A stretch of 64,000 nucleotides of DNA, from positions 5,393,501 through 5,457,500 of the forward strand of contig NC_022247.1 of assembly GCF_000463015.1 (NCBI RefSeq). The letters are read 5' to 3'. This DNA comes from Variovorax paradoxus B4 (GTDB taxonomy: Bacteria > Pseudomonadota > Gammaproteobacteria > Burkholderiales > Burkholderiaceae_C). Position numbers and translations under genes: made by a program. Under the pieces are notes generated by a model. It ran no database searches and had not been told where the DNA came from. It was given only the letters and a program-made list of their open reading frames with translations. Below, piece after piece: positions 36,086-45,456 of the stretch (positions within the stretch are counted from its first letter, which is position 1; every line of letters begins with the position of its first letter).

Positions 36086-37231
36086 ATGACACACCCCCAA
36101 GGTGCCCTCGCAGGCATCCGCGTCCTCGACATCTCGCGCATCCTCGGCGGACCGTACTGCGGTCAGATCCTCGGCGACCACGGGGCCGACGTGCTCAAGG
36201 TCGAGCCGCCGCAGGGCGACGACACGCGCACCTGGGGCCCGCCCTTCAAGGACGGCGTGGCTTCCTACTACCACGGCCTGAACCGCAACAAGCGCGTGCA
36301 GCACCTGGATTTCTCCACGGAAGAAGGCCGTGAAGCACTGCTCGCACTCGTCGCCGAGGCCGACGTGCTGATCGAGAACTTCAAGACCGGCACCATGGAG
36401 CGCTGGGGCATCGGCTACGAGGCGCTCTCGGCGCGTTTTCCGCGCCTCGTGTGGTGCCGCGTCTCGGGCTTCGGCGCCGACGGCCCGCTGGGCGCGCTGC
36501 CCGGCTACGACGCCGCGGTGCAGGCCATGACCGGCATCATGAGCATCAACGGCGAGGCCGACGGCGGCCCGCTGCGCGTGGGCCTGCCGGTGGTCGACAT
36601 GGTGACGGGGCTCAATGCGGTGATCGGCGTGCTGCTCGCGCTGCAGGAGCGCCAGCGCAGCGGGCGCGGCCAGTTCGTGGAGGCGGCGCTGTACGACAGC
36701 GGGCTCTCGCTGCTGCATCCGCATGCGGCCAACTGGTTCATGGACGGCACCGCGCCGCGCCGCACCGGCAACGCGCATCCCAACATCTATCCCTACGACG
36801 CGCTGGCCACGGGCACCGACCCGGTGTTCGTGGCGGTGGGCAACGACCGCCAGTTCGCCAGCCTGTGCCGCTGCATCGGCCTGCCCGGGCTGGCCGACGA
36901 TCCGCTCTACCGCACGGCCGGCGCGCGCTCGGTGCACCGCGCAGGGCTCAAGCAGCAGCTGGAAGCGGCCATGGCCGCGTTCGACGGCCGTGCGCTGGTC
37001 GAGCAGCTGATGGCCGCGGGCGTGCCTGCCGCGCCGGTGCTGCCGGTGGATGCGGCGCTCCAGCATCCGCACACCGCGCATCGCGAAATGGTGGTCGAGA
37101 TGGAGGGCGGCTACCGCGGCATCGGCGCGCCGGTGAAGCTCAGCCGTACGCCGGCGAGCTACCGGCACGCGCCGCTCACGCCGGGCGAGCGCTTCCTGCC
37201 CGAATCCGCGACCAGCGCCAGCGCCTCATAG
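36086..37231 (+). CDS. Family III CoA-transferase (CaiB/BaiF)
   Basis: A 381-residue enzyme that moves CoA between carboxylic acids. The N-terminal ALAGIRVLDISRILGGPYCGQILGDHGADVLKVEPP and the following LNRNKRVQHLDFSTEEGREAL are hallmark segments (parts quoted). The catalytic aspartate is D171 in GLPVVDMVTGLNAVIGVLLAL. The fold is an interlocked dimer. As the third gene after the acyl-CoA dehydrogenase and Bug receptor it probably activates the imported acid to its CoA thioester before dehydrogenation. Its end overlaps the convergent LysR gene by six bases. Confidence 0.93.
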   Translation: MTHPQGALAGIRVLDISRILGGPYCGQILGDHGADVLKVEPPQGDDTRTWGPPFKDGVASYYHGLNRNKRVQHLDFSTEEGREALLALVAEADVLIENFKTGTMERWGIGYEALSARFPRLVWCRVSGFGADGPLGALPGYDAAVQAMTGIMSINGEADGGPLRVGLPVVDMVTGLNAVIGVLLALQERQRSGRGQFVEAALYDSGLSLLHPHAANWFMDGTAPRRTGNAHPNIYPYDALATGTDPVFVAVGNDRQFASLCRCIGLPGLADDPLYRTAGARSVHRAGLKQQLEAAMAAFDGRALVEQLMAAGVPAAPVLPVDAALQHPHTAHREMVVEMEGGYRGIGAPVKLSRTPASYRHAPLTPGERFLPESATSASAS

Positions 37232-38131
37232 CTCGGGCCGTACGCCGGCGCCCGCCTTGGGCGCATGGAAAGCCTGCATGAACGCGCCCTGCAGTTCCGC
37301 CGGCAGGTCGGGCCGGTGGCACATCGCATAGCCGAGGCTCGGCGGGTCGTCGGACAGCGCAACGAAGCGGATGTCGGGCCGCGCAATGCAGGCGAGCGAT
37401 TCCACCACCAGCCCGATGCCCGCACCGGCCGCAACCAGCCCCACGAGCGAGATCGACGAGCTCGCGCACTGGTTGACCTGCGTGGTGATGCCGGCGCGCG
37501 CAAGGTAGGCGGCGATGCGGTCGAACACCACCGGCCCGATGTCCCGCCGCACCCCGACCAGCGTCTGCTGGCGCAGGTCGGCCGCCGCGATGCGCCCGGC
37601 GCCCGCGAGCGGATGGCCGGCCGGCATCACGGCCACGAAGTGGTCGCGGGCCACCTCGCGCACCACGAGGTCGTCGCGCGAGGACGGTGGGTGCACCACC
37701 GCCAGGTCGAGCCTGCGGTGCGCCACGGCCTCCTCGAGTTCATCCGACAGCCCTTCGGTGAGCGCCAGCACCACGCCCGGGTGCGCGGCCGAAAAGGCAC
37801 GCATGGCATCGGGAAAGAACGACAGCGCCGCGATGGGCGTGACGCCGATCTCCAGCCGGTCGAAGGCGCCACGCCCGATGGCGCGCGCGGCTTCATCGGT
37901 TTCGGCGGCGCGCGACAACAGGCGCCTGGCGTGCGGCAGCAGGCGTGCGCCCTGTTCCGTCAGCCGGACGCCGCGCGCCTGGCGATCGAAGAGCGCAAAG
38001 CCCAGGGCCTCCTCGAGCCGCTGGACCCGCACGCTGAGCGCGGGCTGCGAGATGGCGAGCAGCGAGGCGGCGCGACGGATGTTGCCGATCTCGGCGAGCG
38101 TGACGAAGCATCGCCATTGCTTGAGTTCCAA
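37226..38131 (-). CDS. LysR-family regulator (TTG start)
   Basis: A 301-residue LysR protein, CynR/CbbR-like: LELKQWRCFVTLAEIGNIRRAASLLAISQPALSVRVQRLEEALGFALFDR (parts quoted), and in the effector domain VGVRRDIGPVVFDRIAAYLARAG. The reading frame is open further upstream, but the homology begins at the TTG at 38131, which has GGAGA seven bases before it. It is convergent with the CoA-transferase, so its target is more likely elsewhere or within the catabolic cluster at a distance. Confidence 0.88.
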   Translation of the reverse strand: MELKQWRCFVTLAEIGNIRRAASLLAISQPALSVRVQRLEEALGFALFDRQARGVRLTEQGARLLPHARRLLSRAAETDEAARAIGRGAFDRLEIGVTPIAALSFFPDAMRAFSAAHPGVVLALTEGLSDELEEAVAHRRLDLAVVHPPSSRDDLVVREVARDHFVAVMPAGHPLAGAGRIAAADLRQQTLVGVRRDIGPVVFDRIAAYLARAGITTQVNQCASSSISLVGLVAAGAGIGLVVESLACIARPDIRFVALSDDPPSLGYAMCHRPDLPAELQGAFMQAFHAPKAGAGVRPEL

Positions 38132-38168
38132 GGAGCGGTCTCCAGCGCAGCGCCGCGGGCAACGGCCA

Positions 38169-38765
38169 TCAGGGCGCGACGGGATTGCCCGGCGTGCCGA
38201 GGCTGCCGGCCGCAACGGCGGCGGCGGCATTGGCGGGCGGGCGGAAGGACACGCGCGTCGCCGAAGGTTGCGGTTGCGGCGCGGGAGCTGCGACCGGCCT
38301 GGTCACACCGCCCTTGGTGACCGTGACCGGCGCAGCGGGCAATGCACCCGGCGGGATCGGCGCCACGGGAGCGACAGGCGACGCTCCCGCAGCGGCCGCC
38401 GTGGTGACCGGCGCGGCGCCGCCCGCGGGCGCATACCCGGTTTTCCCCGCATTCGGATCGTGCAGCACCACGCTCTTGCCAACGCCCACGCCGGTGCCGA
38501 TGGGCCCGACGCCGACGCCCACACCCACGCCGGCCGTGCCGGCCACCACGCCGGTGTCGTTGACCGCCACGCCCGCGCCGAGCGGGCCCCAGCCGGTGTT
38601 GAGCCCGACGGAGAAATTGCCGTCCCTGGTGGCGCCGAGCCCGAGCGAGAGCCCGGGCACCAGCGGAATGCCGATGTGATAGTGCGAACAGCCGCTCACC
38701 AGCACCAGGAGCAGCACCGCCGCAACGGCGGCGGCTGCACGGGCGATGCGCGGCCGGGCGTTCAC
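38169..38765 (-). CDS. Glycine-rich lipoprotein coupled to htpG
   Basis: A 198-residue predicted lipoprotein with lipobox LLVLVSGC (cysteine at 26) and then a glycine/valine-rich centre with near-repeats of [20 protein letters not shown] (about 80-100) and a Pro/Ala-rich C-terminus. The regular alternation of Gly and hydrophobic residues suggests beta-structure. No family is recognised. Its start overlaps the htpG stop by four bases (ATGA), so it is translated from the htpG message. Confidence 0.78.
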   Translation of the reverse strand: MNARPRIARAAAAVAAVLLLVLVSGCSHYHIGIPLVPGLSLGLGATRDGNFSVGLNTGWGPLGAGVAVNDTGVVAGTAGVGVGVGVGPIGTGVGVGKSVVLHDPNAGKTGYAPAGGAAPVTTAAAAGASPVAPVAPIPPGALPAAPVTVTKGGVTRPVAAPAPQPQPSATRVSFRPPANAAAAVAAGSLGTPGNPVAP

Positions 38766-40807
38766 ACCAGCAGCGCGTTGACGCGCCTCACGTAGGCCGC
38801 GGGATCGGCCGGCAGGCCGCCTTCGGCCAGCAGCGCCTGGTCGAAAAGGATGTTCGCAAGATCGTCGAAGTGCGCCGAGCCGTCGAGCTTCTTCACGAGC
38901 GCGTGCTCGGCGTTCACTTCGAGCACCGGCTTCAGGTCAGGTGCCGGCTGGCCGGCCTGCTTGAGCATGCGCGCGAGCTGCGTGCTCATGCCGCCGTCCT
39001 GCACCACCAGGCAGGCCGGCGAATCGACCAGGCGCGTGGTCACGCGCACGTCCCCGGCCTTGTCCTTGAGCGCTTCCTTGAGCTTCTCGAGCAGCGGCTT
39101 GAAGGATTCGGCGGCTTCCTCGGCGGCCTTCTTCTCGGCCTCGTCCTGCAGCTTGCCCAGGTCGACCGCGCCCTTGGCCACGCTCTGCAGCGGCGTGCCG
39201 TCGAACTCGGTGAGGTAGTTGAGCGCCCACTCGTCGACGCGGTCGGTCATGAGCAGCACCTCGATGCCCTTCTTCTTGAAGACCTCGAGCTGCGGACTGT
39301 TCTTTGCGGCGGCGAGCGTGTCGGCCGTGATGTAGTAGATCGCGTCCTGGCCTTCCTTCATGCGCGCCTTGTAGTCGGCAAAGCTCACGCTCACCGCGTC
39401 GCTCGTGGTGGAGGCGAAGCGCAGCAGCTTGGCGATGCGGTCGCGGTTGCCGAAGTCTTCGCCCAGGCCTTCCTTGAGCACGGCGCCGAACTCGGCATAG
39501 AACCTGGCGTACTTGCCGGATTCGTCGGCGTACTCGGCCGCCGCCTCGGCGGCGGGCGTGGCTTTCTTGTCGACCACGTCGGTGACGTCGGCCGCGCTTT
39601 CGGTCGGGTCGGGTGCGGGCACCGATTCGCCGGAGCCCACGTCGATCTTGCCTTCGGCGCTTTCGGGCGCGGTCTTCTGCTTTTTCGCCAGGTCTTCGAG
39701 CATGCCGAGCACGCGCTTGGTGCTGCCTTCGCGGATGGCCTTCACGTCGCGGCTTTCCTGCAGCAGCTCGCGGCTCACGTTGAGCGGCAGGTCGGACGAG
39801 TCGATCACGCCCTTCACGAATCGCAGGTAGCTGGGCAGCAGCGCCTCGGCGTCGTCCATGATGAAGACGCGCTTCACGTAGAGCTTGACGCCCGCGCTCT
39901 TGTCGCGGTTCCACAGGTCGAACGGCGCCTTCGACGGGATGTAGAGCAGCTGCGTGTACTCGGTGCTGCCCTCCACGCGGTTGTGGCTCCAGGCGAGCGG
40001 CGCCTCGTAGTCGTGGCTGACGGCCTTGTAGAACTCTTCGTACTGCTCGGGCGTGATGTCCTTCTTGGGGCGGCTCCAGAGGGCGTTGGCCTTGTTGACC
40101 GTTTCCCATTCGCCGGTCTTGACCATGTCGCCGGGCTGGTCGTTCTCGCCTTCCTTCCACTCCTCCTTTTCCATGAGGATGGGCAGCGAGATGTGGTCGG
40201 AGTACTTGCCGACGATCTGCTTGAGCTTCCAGGCGTTGAGGTATTCGTCGGCGTCGTCGCGCAGGTGCAGCGTGATGCGGGTGCCGCGCTCGGGCCGCGT
40301 GATGTCGGCCACCTCGAAGTCGCCCGCGCCGGCGCTCACCCAGCGCACGCCCTGCTCGGCCGGCAGGCCCGCGCGGCGCGATTCGACGGTGATCTTGTCG
40401 GCCACGATGAAGCCCGAATAGAAGCCCACGCCGAACTGGCCGATGAGCTGCGCATCGGCCTTCTGGTCGCCGCTGAGCTTGCTCACGAAGTCTTTGGTAC
40501 CACTTTTGGCGATGGTGCCGAGGTTCTCGATGGCTTCCTGGCGCGACAGGCCGATGCCCTTGTCGGTGATGGTGATGGTGCGCGCGGCCTTGTCGAAGGA
40601 AAGGCGCACGTCCAGCTCGGACTGGTCCTCGTACAGCTCGGGGTGGTCGAGCGCCTCGAAGCGAAGCTTGTCGCAGGCGTCCGATGCGTTCGAGATCAGC
40701 TCGCGCAGGAAGATTTCCTTGTTCGAGTAGAGCGCATGCGTGACGAGGTGCAGCAGTTGCGCGACTTCGGCCTGGAACGGGAGTTTCGTATTGGAAGAAT
40801 CAGCCAT
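38762..40807 (-). CDS. htpG: Hsp90 chaperone HtpG
   Basis: A 681-residue ATP-dependent chaperone. The GHKL ATPase domain has [19 protein letters not shown] (35-53), [27 protein letters not shown] (81-107) and [11 protein letters not shown] (123-133); the middle domain has the arginine-containing [11 protein letters not shown] (342-352). Between residues about 375 and 430 there is an insertion rich in Ala, Pro, Asp and Glu, absent from the E. coli protein (624 residues), which explains the added length. The C-terminal dimerisation domain is normal. The start at 40807 is preferred over an in-frame ATG at 40858, which adds residues unlike other HtpG proteins. Confidence 0.96.
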   Translation of the reverse strand: MADSSNTKLPFQAEVAQLLHLVTHALYSNKEIFLRELISNASDACDKLRFEALDHPELYEDQSELDVRLSFDKAARTITITDKGIGLSRQEAIENLGTIAKSGTKDFVSKLSGDQKADAQLIGQFGVGFYSGFIVADKITVESRRAGLPAEQGVRWVSAGAGDFEVADITRPERGTRITLHLRDDADEYLNAWKLKQIVGKYSDHISLPILMEKEEWKEGENDQPGDMVKTGEWETVNKANALWSRPKKDITPEQYEEFYKAVSHDYEAPLAWSHNRVEGSTEYTQLLYIPSKAPFDLWNRDKSAGVKLYVKRVFIMDDAEALLPSYLRFVKGVIDSSDLPLNVSRELLQESRDVKAIREGSTKRVLGMLEDLAKKQKTAPESAEGKIDVGSGESVPAPDPTESAADVTDVVDKKATPAAEAAAEYADESGKYARFYAEFGAVLKEGLGEDFGNRDRIAKLLRFASTTSDAVSVSFADYKARMKEGQDAIYYITADTLAAAKNSPQLEVFKKKGIEVLLMTDRVDEWALNYLTEFDGTPLQSVAKGAVDLGKLQDEAEKKAAEEAAESFKPLLEKLKEALKDKAGDVRVTTRLVDSPACLVVQDGGMSTQLARMLKQAGQPAPDLKPVLEVNAEHALVKKLDGSAHFDDLANILFDQALLAEGGLPADPAAYVRRVNALLV

Positions 40808-40953
40808 GGGAAAGATGAAATGTCGAAGCCAAAAAATTCTAAGCCGGACGGCCGCCACCGGGCGCCCGGCTTACCAACTCTGCGAGTTGGGGCTTGCGCC
40901 CCGAAAAACAATAGGCCCCGATTCTTGCGGCGGCGTGAAGCCCTGCGCGGGCC

Positions 40954-41997
40954 TTATCTGGCCTGGGACTCGACCTCGCGGGTCCAGCGGTCGATCAGCC
41001 GCTTGCGCTCGGCGGCCCTGCCGTATTTCTCGAAGTCGTACTTGATGAGCTTCACGTCGCTCATCGACGGAATGCGCGCATCGGGCTTGAAGGTCTTGTT
41101 GGCGGGCGACTGCAGGCTGCCGACCTGCCCGCCGATCGCCTGGCCGGCCGGGCTCATGAGCCAGTCGTAGTAGCGCTTCGCATTCTCCTTGTTGCGCGCG
41201 CCCTTGACCAGCGCGATGCCGCCCACCTCGTAGCCCGTGCCCTCGCAGGGTGCGGCCGTCTTGACCGGAAATTTGTCGTAGCGCCAGCGCTCGAAGCCGA
41301 AGATGAAGCTCACGCCGACGGCCACCTCGCCCTTGGCGACGTTGGGCGCCTGCGCCTGCCCGCTGCGGGTGTAGCTGGTGACGTTGCGGTGCAGCTTCTT
41401 CAAATAGTCGAAGGCGGCGTCCTCGCCCATCTGCTGCACCAGGCCCGCGATGATGGTGTAGGCCGTGCCGCTCGAGGCCGGATGCGAGATCTCGATCTCG
41501 CCCCGGTATTCGGGCTTGACCAGGTCGGCCCAGCACTTGGGCTCGTGCAGCTTCTTGCGCTTGAGCAGCTCGGTGTTGAAGCCGAAGCCGATGGCGCTGG
41601 TGTAGAAGCCGCCCACCATGTTCTGCGACATGGCGTACTGGCGCACCGCCCAGTCGTGCAGGTCGTCGATGTAGGCCGGCCGGTAGGCTTCGAGCAGGCC
41701 CTGCTCGGCGGCCTGCAGGAACGGATCGCCGGTGCCGCCCCACCAGATGTCGGTCTTGGGGTTGGCCGCCTCGGCGCGCAGCTGGGCGCCGATTTCGCCG
41801 GTGCCCTTGTGCGCCTGCTGCACCCGGATGCCGGTCTCGCGCGTGAAGGCCGTGGCCGCCGCTTCGCACCAGCCCGCGTCGGTGCTGCACAGCGCATTCA
41901 CCGTGCCCTGCGCCGCGGCGCCCGGAGAAAAAAGCAAGGCCATGGCGCCCGCGCATGCGGCAAGGACTGCGACGTTCCTGAGGGCAAAGGGGCGCAT
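40954..41997 (-). CDS. Iron-type ABC transporter substrate-binding protein, orphan
   Basis: A 347-residue periplasmic binding protein with signal peptide MRPFALRNVAVLAACAGAMALLFSPGAAA (cut near 29). It has ALCSTDAGWCEAAATAFTRETGIRVQQAHKGTGEI at the N-terminus and a TDIWWGGTGDPFLQAAEQGLLEAY segment, both usual in the FbpA/AfuA-like family (parts quoted). No permease or ATPase gene is adjacent; the two nearby importers are 25 kb away. It is codirectional with the LysR gene upstream (69-base gap). A GGAGAAC site supports the ATG at 41997. The 146-base gap before htpG holds overlapping hairpins (40873-40889 and 40888-40901) without a T-run. Confidence 0.88.
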   Translation of the reverse strand: MRPFALRNVAVLAACAGAMALLFSPGAAAQGTVNALCSTDAGWCEAAATAFTRETGIRVQQAHKGTGEIGAQLRAEAANPKTDIWWGGTGDPFLQAAEQGLLEAYRPAYIDDLHDWAVRQYAMSQNMVGGFYTSAIGFGFNTELLKRKKLHEPKCWADLVKPEYRGEIEISHPASSGTAYTIIAGLVQQMGEDAAFDYLKKLHRNVTSYTRSGQAQAPNVAKGEVAVGVSFIFGFERWRYDKFPVKTAAPCEGTGYEVGGIALVKGARNKENAKRYYDWLMSPAGQAIGGQVGSLQSPANKTFKPDARIPSMSDVKLIKYDFEKYGRAAERKRLIDRWTREVESQAR

Positions 41998-42065
41998 GCG
42001 TTCTCCGGTAAATGAATGAGTGACTGAATGATGAAAGGCGACGAGAGGATAGCGGGCAAAGCCGC

Positions 42066-42995
42066 TCAGCGGGCCGCCAGAAGCGGCGGCAGGTGCTCGG
42101 CCAGCCAGTCGACCACCACGCGTGTCTTGTGGGGCAGGTAGCGGCTTCGCGAGCGGATGACGTTGAGCTCGAAGCCGAAAGGCCGTGGCTCCTCGAACAC
42201 GCGCACCAGCGTGCCGGCCGCCAGCGCGTCGGCCGCGAGCCAGGCCGGCAGGCGCGCCAGCCCCATGCCGCCGACGGCGGCTTCGAGCAGCACTTCGGCG
42301 CTGTCGCAGCGCAGCCGCGAGGGCAGCGCCACTTCGACCAGCCGGCCTTCGGCGTCGCGAAAGCGCCAGGGCGAGATCTGTCCATCGCGGGCGTAGAGCA
42401 CCGCCTCGTGCAAGGACGAGGTCGAGGACGAAGCGCCGAGTGCGGCCACGCTGCCGGGGCGCCCGCGTTCGGCCAGGTAGGCGGGCGCAGCGCACAGCAC
42501 CATCCATTGCACGCCGACCGGCCGCGCGACCAGCTCGGCGCTGTCGGCCAGCTCGCCGCTGCGGATGGCCAGGTCCAGCCCGTCTTCGACCAGGTCCACG
42601 CGCCGGTCGTTGAAGGAAAGCTCCAGCGACAGCCCCGGATGCCGCCGCGCCAGCGCCAGCAGCAGCGGCCCGACCTTCAGGCGCCCCAGCATGGCCGGCA
42701 TGCTCAGGCGCACCAGCCCGGCCGCGGTGCTGCGGGCGGCGTCGGTCGTGGCTTCGGCGGCATCGAGCTCGGCCAGCACGCGCCGGCAGCGCTCGTAGTA
42801 GCCGTGGCCTTCCTCGGTGAGGCTCTGGCTGCGCGTGGTGCGCAGGAAGAGCCGCGTGCCCAGCCGCGCCTCCAGCCGCGCAATGCACTTGGCCACCGCG
42901 GAGCGCGTGACGTGCAGCCGCTCTGCCGCACGCGCGAAGCTGCCGGCCTCCACCGCGGCCACGAACTCTTCGATGCCCTGCAGGCGTGGACTCAT
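42066..42995 (-). CDS. LysR-family regulator
   Basis: A 309-residue LysR protein with MSPRLQGIEEFVAAVEAGSFARAAERLHVTRSAVAKCIARLEARLGTRLFLRTTRSQSLTEEG at the N-terminus (parts quoted) and an effector domain with GLDLAIRSGELADSAELVARPVG. It lies between the orphan binding-protein gene (same direction) and the divergent MDR gene. The 97-base divergent gap has a TATCC/GGATA inverted repeat at 43028-43043, which may be its site; the MDR gene is the likeliest target. Confidence 0.9.
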   Translation of the reverse strand: MSPRLQGIEEFVAAVEAGSFARAAERLHVTRSAVAKCIARLEARLGTRLFLRTTRSQSLTEEGHGYYERCRRVLAELDAAEATTDAARSTAAGLVRLSMPAMLGRLKVGPLLLALARRHPGLSLELSFNDRRVDLVEDGLDLAIRSGELADSAELVARPVGVQWMVLCAAPAYLAERGRPGSVAALGASSSTSSLHEAVLYARDGQISPWRFRDAEGRLVEVALPSRLRCDSAEVLLEAAVGGMGLARLPAWLAADALAAGTLVRVFEEPRPFGFELNVIRSRSRYLPHKTRVVVDWLAEHLPPLLAAR

Positions 42996-43092
42996 TGGAT
43001 ACTTTCAGGCGCCATGAAGTTGAAAATTATCCTCCACTGGATAGATCAACTCGCCAATAGCATGAAGGCTCCTTTTTCGTGGAGGCTTTTTC

Positions 43093-44103
43093 ATGCAGGC
43101 AAGCAGGACGCTCAGGCGCTGGCAACTTTCTTCCTTCGGCCGCGAGCAGCTCGAACAGGTGGAGCTGCGGCTGCCCACGCCCGGTCCGGGCCAGATCCTC
43201 GTTGAGGTGGGCGCGGTGTCGCTCAACTACCGCGACCTCCTGATGATCCGCGACGGCATGGGCATGACGTTCGACATGCCCTTCACGCCCGGCTCCGACA
43301 TGGCCGGCACGGTGGTGGCCGCGGGCCCTGGCGTGCAGCGCCTGGCCGTGGGCGACCGCGTGGTCAACACCTTCTGGGGCGGCTGGATCGACAGCCACTG
43401 GCCGGCCGAGGCCGTGCCGATGGGCGGCCCCGGCCCGGGCATGCTGGCCTCGCACGTGCTGATCGACGCGGCCTGGGCCGTGGCCGCGCCGGCCACGCTC
43501 GATTTCGCGCAAGCCAGCACGCTCCCGTGCGCCGGCCTCACGGCCTGGTTCGCGCTGGCCGAGACCGGCGCGCTGCGGCCCGGCCAGACCGTGCTGGTCC
43601 ATGGCACCGGCGGCGTGGCGCTGTTCGGCGTGCAGCTCGCGCGGCTGCATGGCGCGCGCGCCATCGTGGTCTCGGGCAGCGAGGACAAGCGCGCGCAGAC
43701 GCTGGCGCTGGGCGCCTCCGAGGTGCTGAGGCGCGAGGGCGACTGGCCAGCCGAAGTGCGCCGGCTCACGCAGGGCCGCGGCGCCGACCACGTGCTCGAA
43801 CTCGCGAGCGGGCCGAACCTCGATCGTTCGCTCCAGGCGGTGGCGCAGGGCGGGCGCGTGTCGATCATCGGCATGCTCGGCGGCGAGACGCTCAGCGCTT
43901 CGTACTACGCGATGGTGCTCGGCCGCATCACGGTACAGGGCATTGGCGTGGGCCATCGCCGCGCGCTCGAAGACCTGGTGCGCGCCGTCGACGTCAATGC
44001 GCTCGAGCCCGTGATCGCGGCGCAATACGCGTTCGATGCCTTGCCCGATGCGCTCGACCACCTCGCACGCGGCGCCTTCGGCAAGATCGTCGTCACGCCC
44101 TGA
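43093..44103 (+). CDS. Quinone-oxidoreductase-like MDR enzyme, zinc-free
   Basis: A 336-residue NAD(P)-dependent medium-chain dehydrogenase/reductase. The GroES-like part has VSLNYRDLLMIRDG and FTPGSDMAGTVVAAGPGV; the cofactor loop is HGTGGVALFGVQLARLHGAR. The structural and catalytic zinc ligands of alcohol dehydrogenases are absent, so quinone, enone or aldehyde reduction is more likely. GGAGG eight bases before the ATG at 43093 supports the start. Its divergent LysR gene suggests induction by a small organic molecule. Confidence 0.9.
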   Translation: MQASRTLRRWQLSSFGREQLEQVELRLPTPGPGQILVEVGAVSLNYRDLLMIRDGMGMTFDMPFTPGSDMAGTVVAAGPGVQRLAVGDRVVNTFWGGWIDSHWPAEAVPMGGPGPGMLASHVLIDAAWAVAAPATLDFAQASTLPCAGLTAWFALAETGALRPGQTVLVHGTGGVALFGVQLARLHGARAIVVSGSEDKRAQTLALGASEVLRREGDWPAEVRRLTQGRGADHVLELASGPNLDRSLQAVAQGGRVSIIGMLGGETLSASYYAMVLGRITVQGIGVGHRRALEDLVRAVDVNALEPVIAAQYAFDALPDALDHLARGAFGKIVVTP

Positions 44104-44180
44104 CGAGGCCCTTTAGCTGTTTACGCAACGCGTGTCAGAAACAAAAGACCGCTGAACTGTGAACAGGTTCCGCCAGGTGC

Positions 44181-44219
44181 AACAACATGCGTGACGCATG
44201 CTGTTTACGTTCCTAGAAT
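44181..44219 (+). promoter_or_regulatory. aqpZ promoter with near-perfect 25-base palindrome
   Basis: AACAACATGCGT (44181-44192), a central G and ACGCATGCTGTT (44194-44205) match as inverted repeats at 11 of 12 places. A -10-like TAGAAT stands at 44214-44219, and the matching -35 position (44191-44196, GTGACG) falls in the centre of the palindrome. A protein bound here would block the promoter. Confidence 0.55.
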
Positions 44220-44278
44220 CCGCCCGCGCATGGCCCCGGGGCCTCGCAAATTTTTCAACTTCTGGATGGATGGAGCAG

Positions 44279-44986
44279 ATGGAACATAGCACCTACAAAA
44301 AATTGTCGGCCGAGTTCATTGGTACTTTCTGGCTCACGCTGGGGGGCTGCGGGAGCGCGGTTCTGGCGGCGGCCTTTCCCAACAACCTGGGCATCGGCTT
44401 TCTTGGCGTCTCGCTGGCGTTCGGCCTGACGGTGGTGACCGGTGCCTATGCGCTCGGTCCGATCTCGGGCGGCCATTTCAATCCTGCCGTGTCGATCGGC
44501 CTTGCGGCCGCGGGGCGGTTCAAGGCCTCCCAGCTCGCGGGCTACATCGTGTCGCAGGTGCTGGGCGCCATTGCCGCGGCCGGCGTGCTCTACCTGATTG
44601 CCACCGGCAAGCCCGGGGCCGACATCGGCGGCTTCGCCACCAACGGCTTCGGCGAGCACTCGCCCGGCAAGTACGGCATGACCGCTGCGCTGGTGTGCGA
44701 GGTGGTGATGACCGCCGTGTTCCTGATCGTGATCCTCGGCGCCACCGCCAAGCGCGCGGCCGGCGGCTTCGCGGGCCTGGCCATCGGCCTGTGCCTCACG
44801 CTGATCCACCTGATCTCCATTCCGGTGACCAACACCTCGGTCAATCCGGCGCGCAGCACCGGCCCGGCGCTGTTCGGCCCGTCGTACGCGGTGTCGGAGC
44901 TGTGGCTGTTCTGGGTCGCGCCCATCGTGGGCGCGATCATCGGCGCGCTGATCTACCGCGCGCTGCTCGGCAACAACGACGACTGA
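44279..44986 (+). CDS. aqpZ: Aquaporin Z
   Basis: A 235-residue water channel with six membrane spans and two half-helices. The NPA boxes are in [11 protein letters not shown] (loop B) and [16 protein letters not shown] (loop E), the latter giving the selectivity-filter arginine; the small residues around it favour water over glycerol. Two close ATGs (44270 and 44279) could start it; the second gives [19 protein letters not shown] and is taken here, with GGATGGAG just upstream. It stands alone. The upstream palindrome suggests regulation, possibly by osmotic or nutrient state. Confidence 0.95.
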   Translation: MEHSTYKKLSAEFIGTFWLTLGGCGSAVLAAAFPNNLGIGFLGVSLAFGLTVVTGAYALGPISGGHFNPAVSIGLAAAGRFKASQLAGYIVSQVLGAIAAAGVLYLIATGKPGADIGGFATNGFGEHSPGKYGMTAALVCEVVMTAVFLIVILGATAKRAAGGFAGLAIGLCLTLIHLISIPVTNTSVNPARSTGPALFGPSYAVSELWLFWVAPIVGAIIGALIYRALLGNNDD

Positions 44987-45005
44987 AAAAACGCCGGGCG
45001 ATCGA

Positions 45006-45344
45006 TCAGCTGCCGCTGGCCGACCGCACGAGCGGCAGCGAGGTCGACTGCCCGATCGATTCCGTGCCCGTCGGGTGCGAGGCCGCATAGGCGCCGGCCT
45101 GCACGTCGGACACCGCGATCATCGAGTTCATGGCCGGCGCGCTGGTCGACTGGCCGATGGACTCGGTGCCGCTGGGCCGCGCGGCGGCCATCGCGCCGGC
45201 CTGCACGTCGGGGTTCTCGGGCGAATTCATCTGCAGCGGGTGGTAGTCCGAGCCGTCGGTGGTCTCGGCCGATGCATTCACGGCACCGAGCGCCGCGAAC
45301 GCGGCAACGGAACCAAGGGCAAGAAGCTTGAGGGAAGTGCGCAT
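45006..45344 (-). CDS. Small exported protein with two internal repeats
   Basis: A 112-residue protein. Signal peptide MRTSLKLLALGSVAAFAALGAVNASA (1-26). The mature part has two 23-residue units, 46-68 and 80-102, beginning DVQAGA and ending GTESIGQSTS, identical at 19 of 23 places. No cysteine, no membrane segment after the signal. I do not know a function; similar small exported repeat proteins occur in Comamonadaceae in multiple copies. GGAG lies before the ATG at 45344, and it lies 112 bases downstream of the histidine kinase gene, in the same direction. Confidence 0.8.
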   Translation of the reverse strand: MRTSLKLLALGSVAAFAALGAVNASAETTDGSDYHPLQMNSPENPDVQAGAMAAARPSGTESIGQSTSAPAMNSMIAVSDVQAGAYAASHPTGTESIGQSTSLPLVRSASGS

Positions 45345-45456
45345 GGTGTGTGCTCCTGGATGGTTTGTCTCCGGCCGCGTGCCATCGCGCGAACTGCGCG
45401 TGTCAGGGCCTGGATGCACTCTAGGCAGCCGGTCTGAGCGGGCCGTGAGCAGGAAA

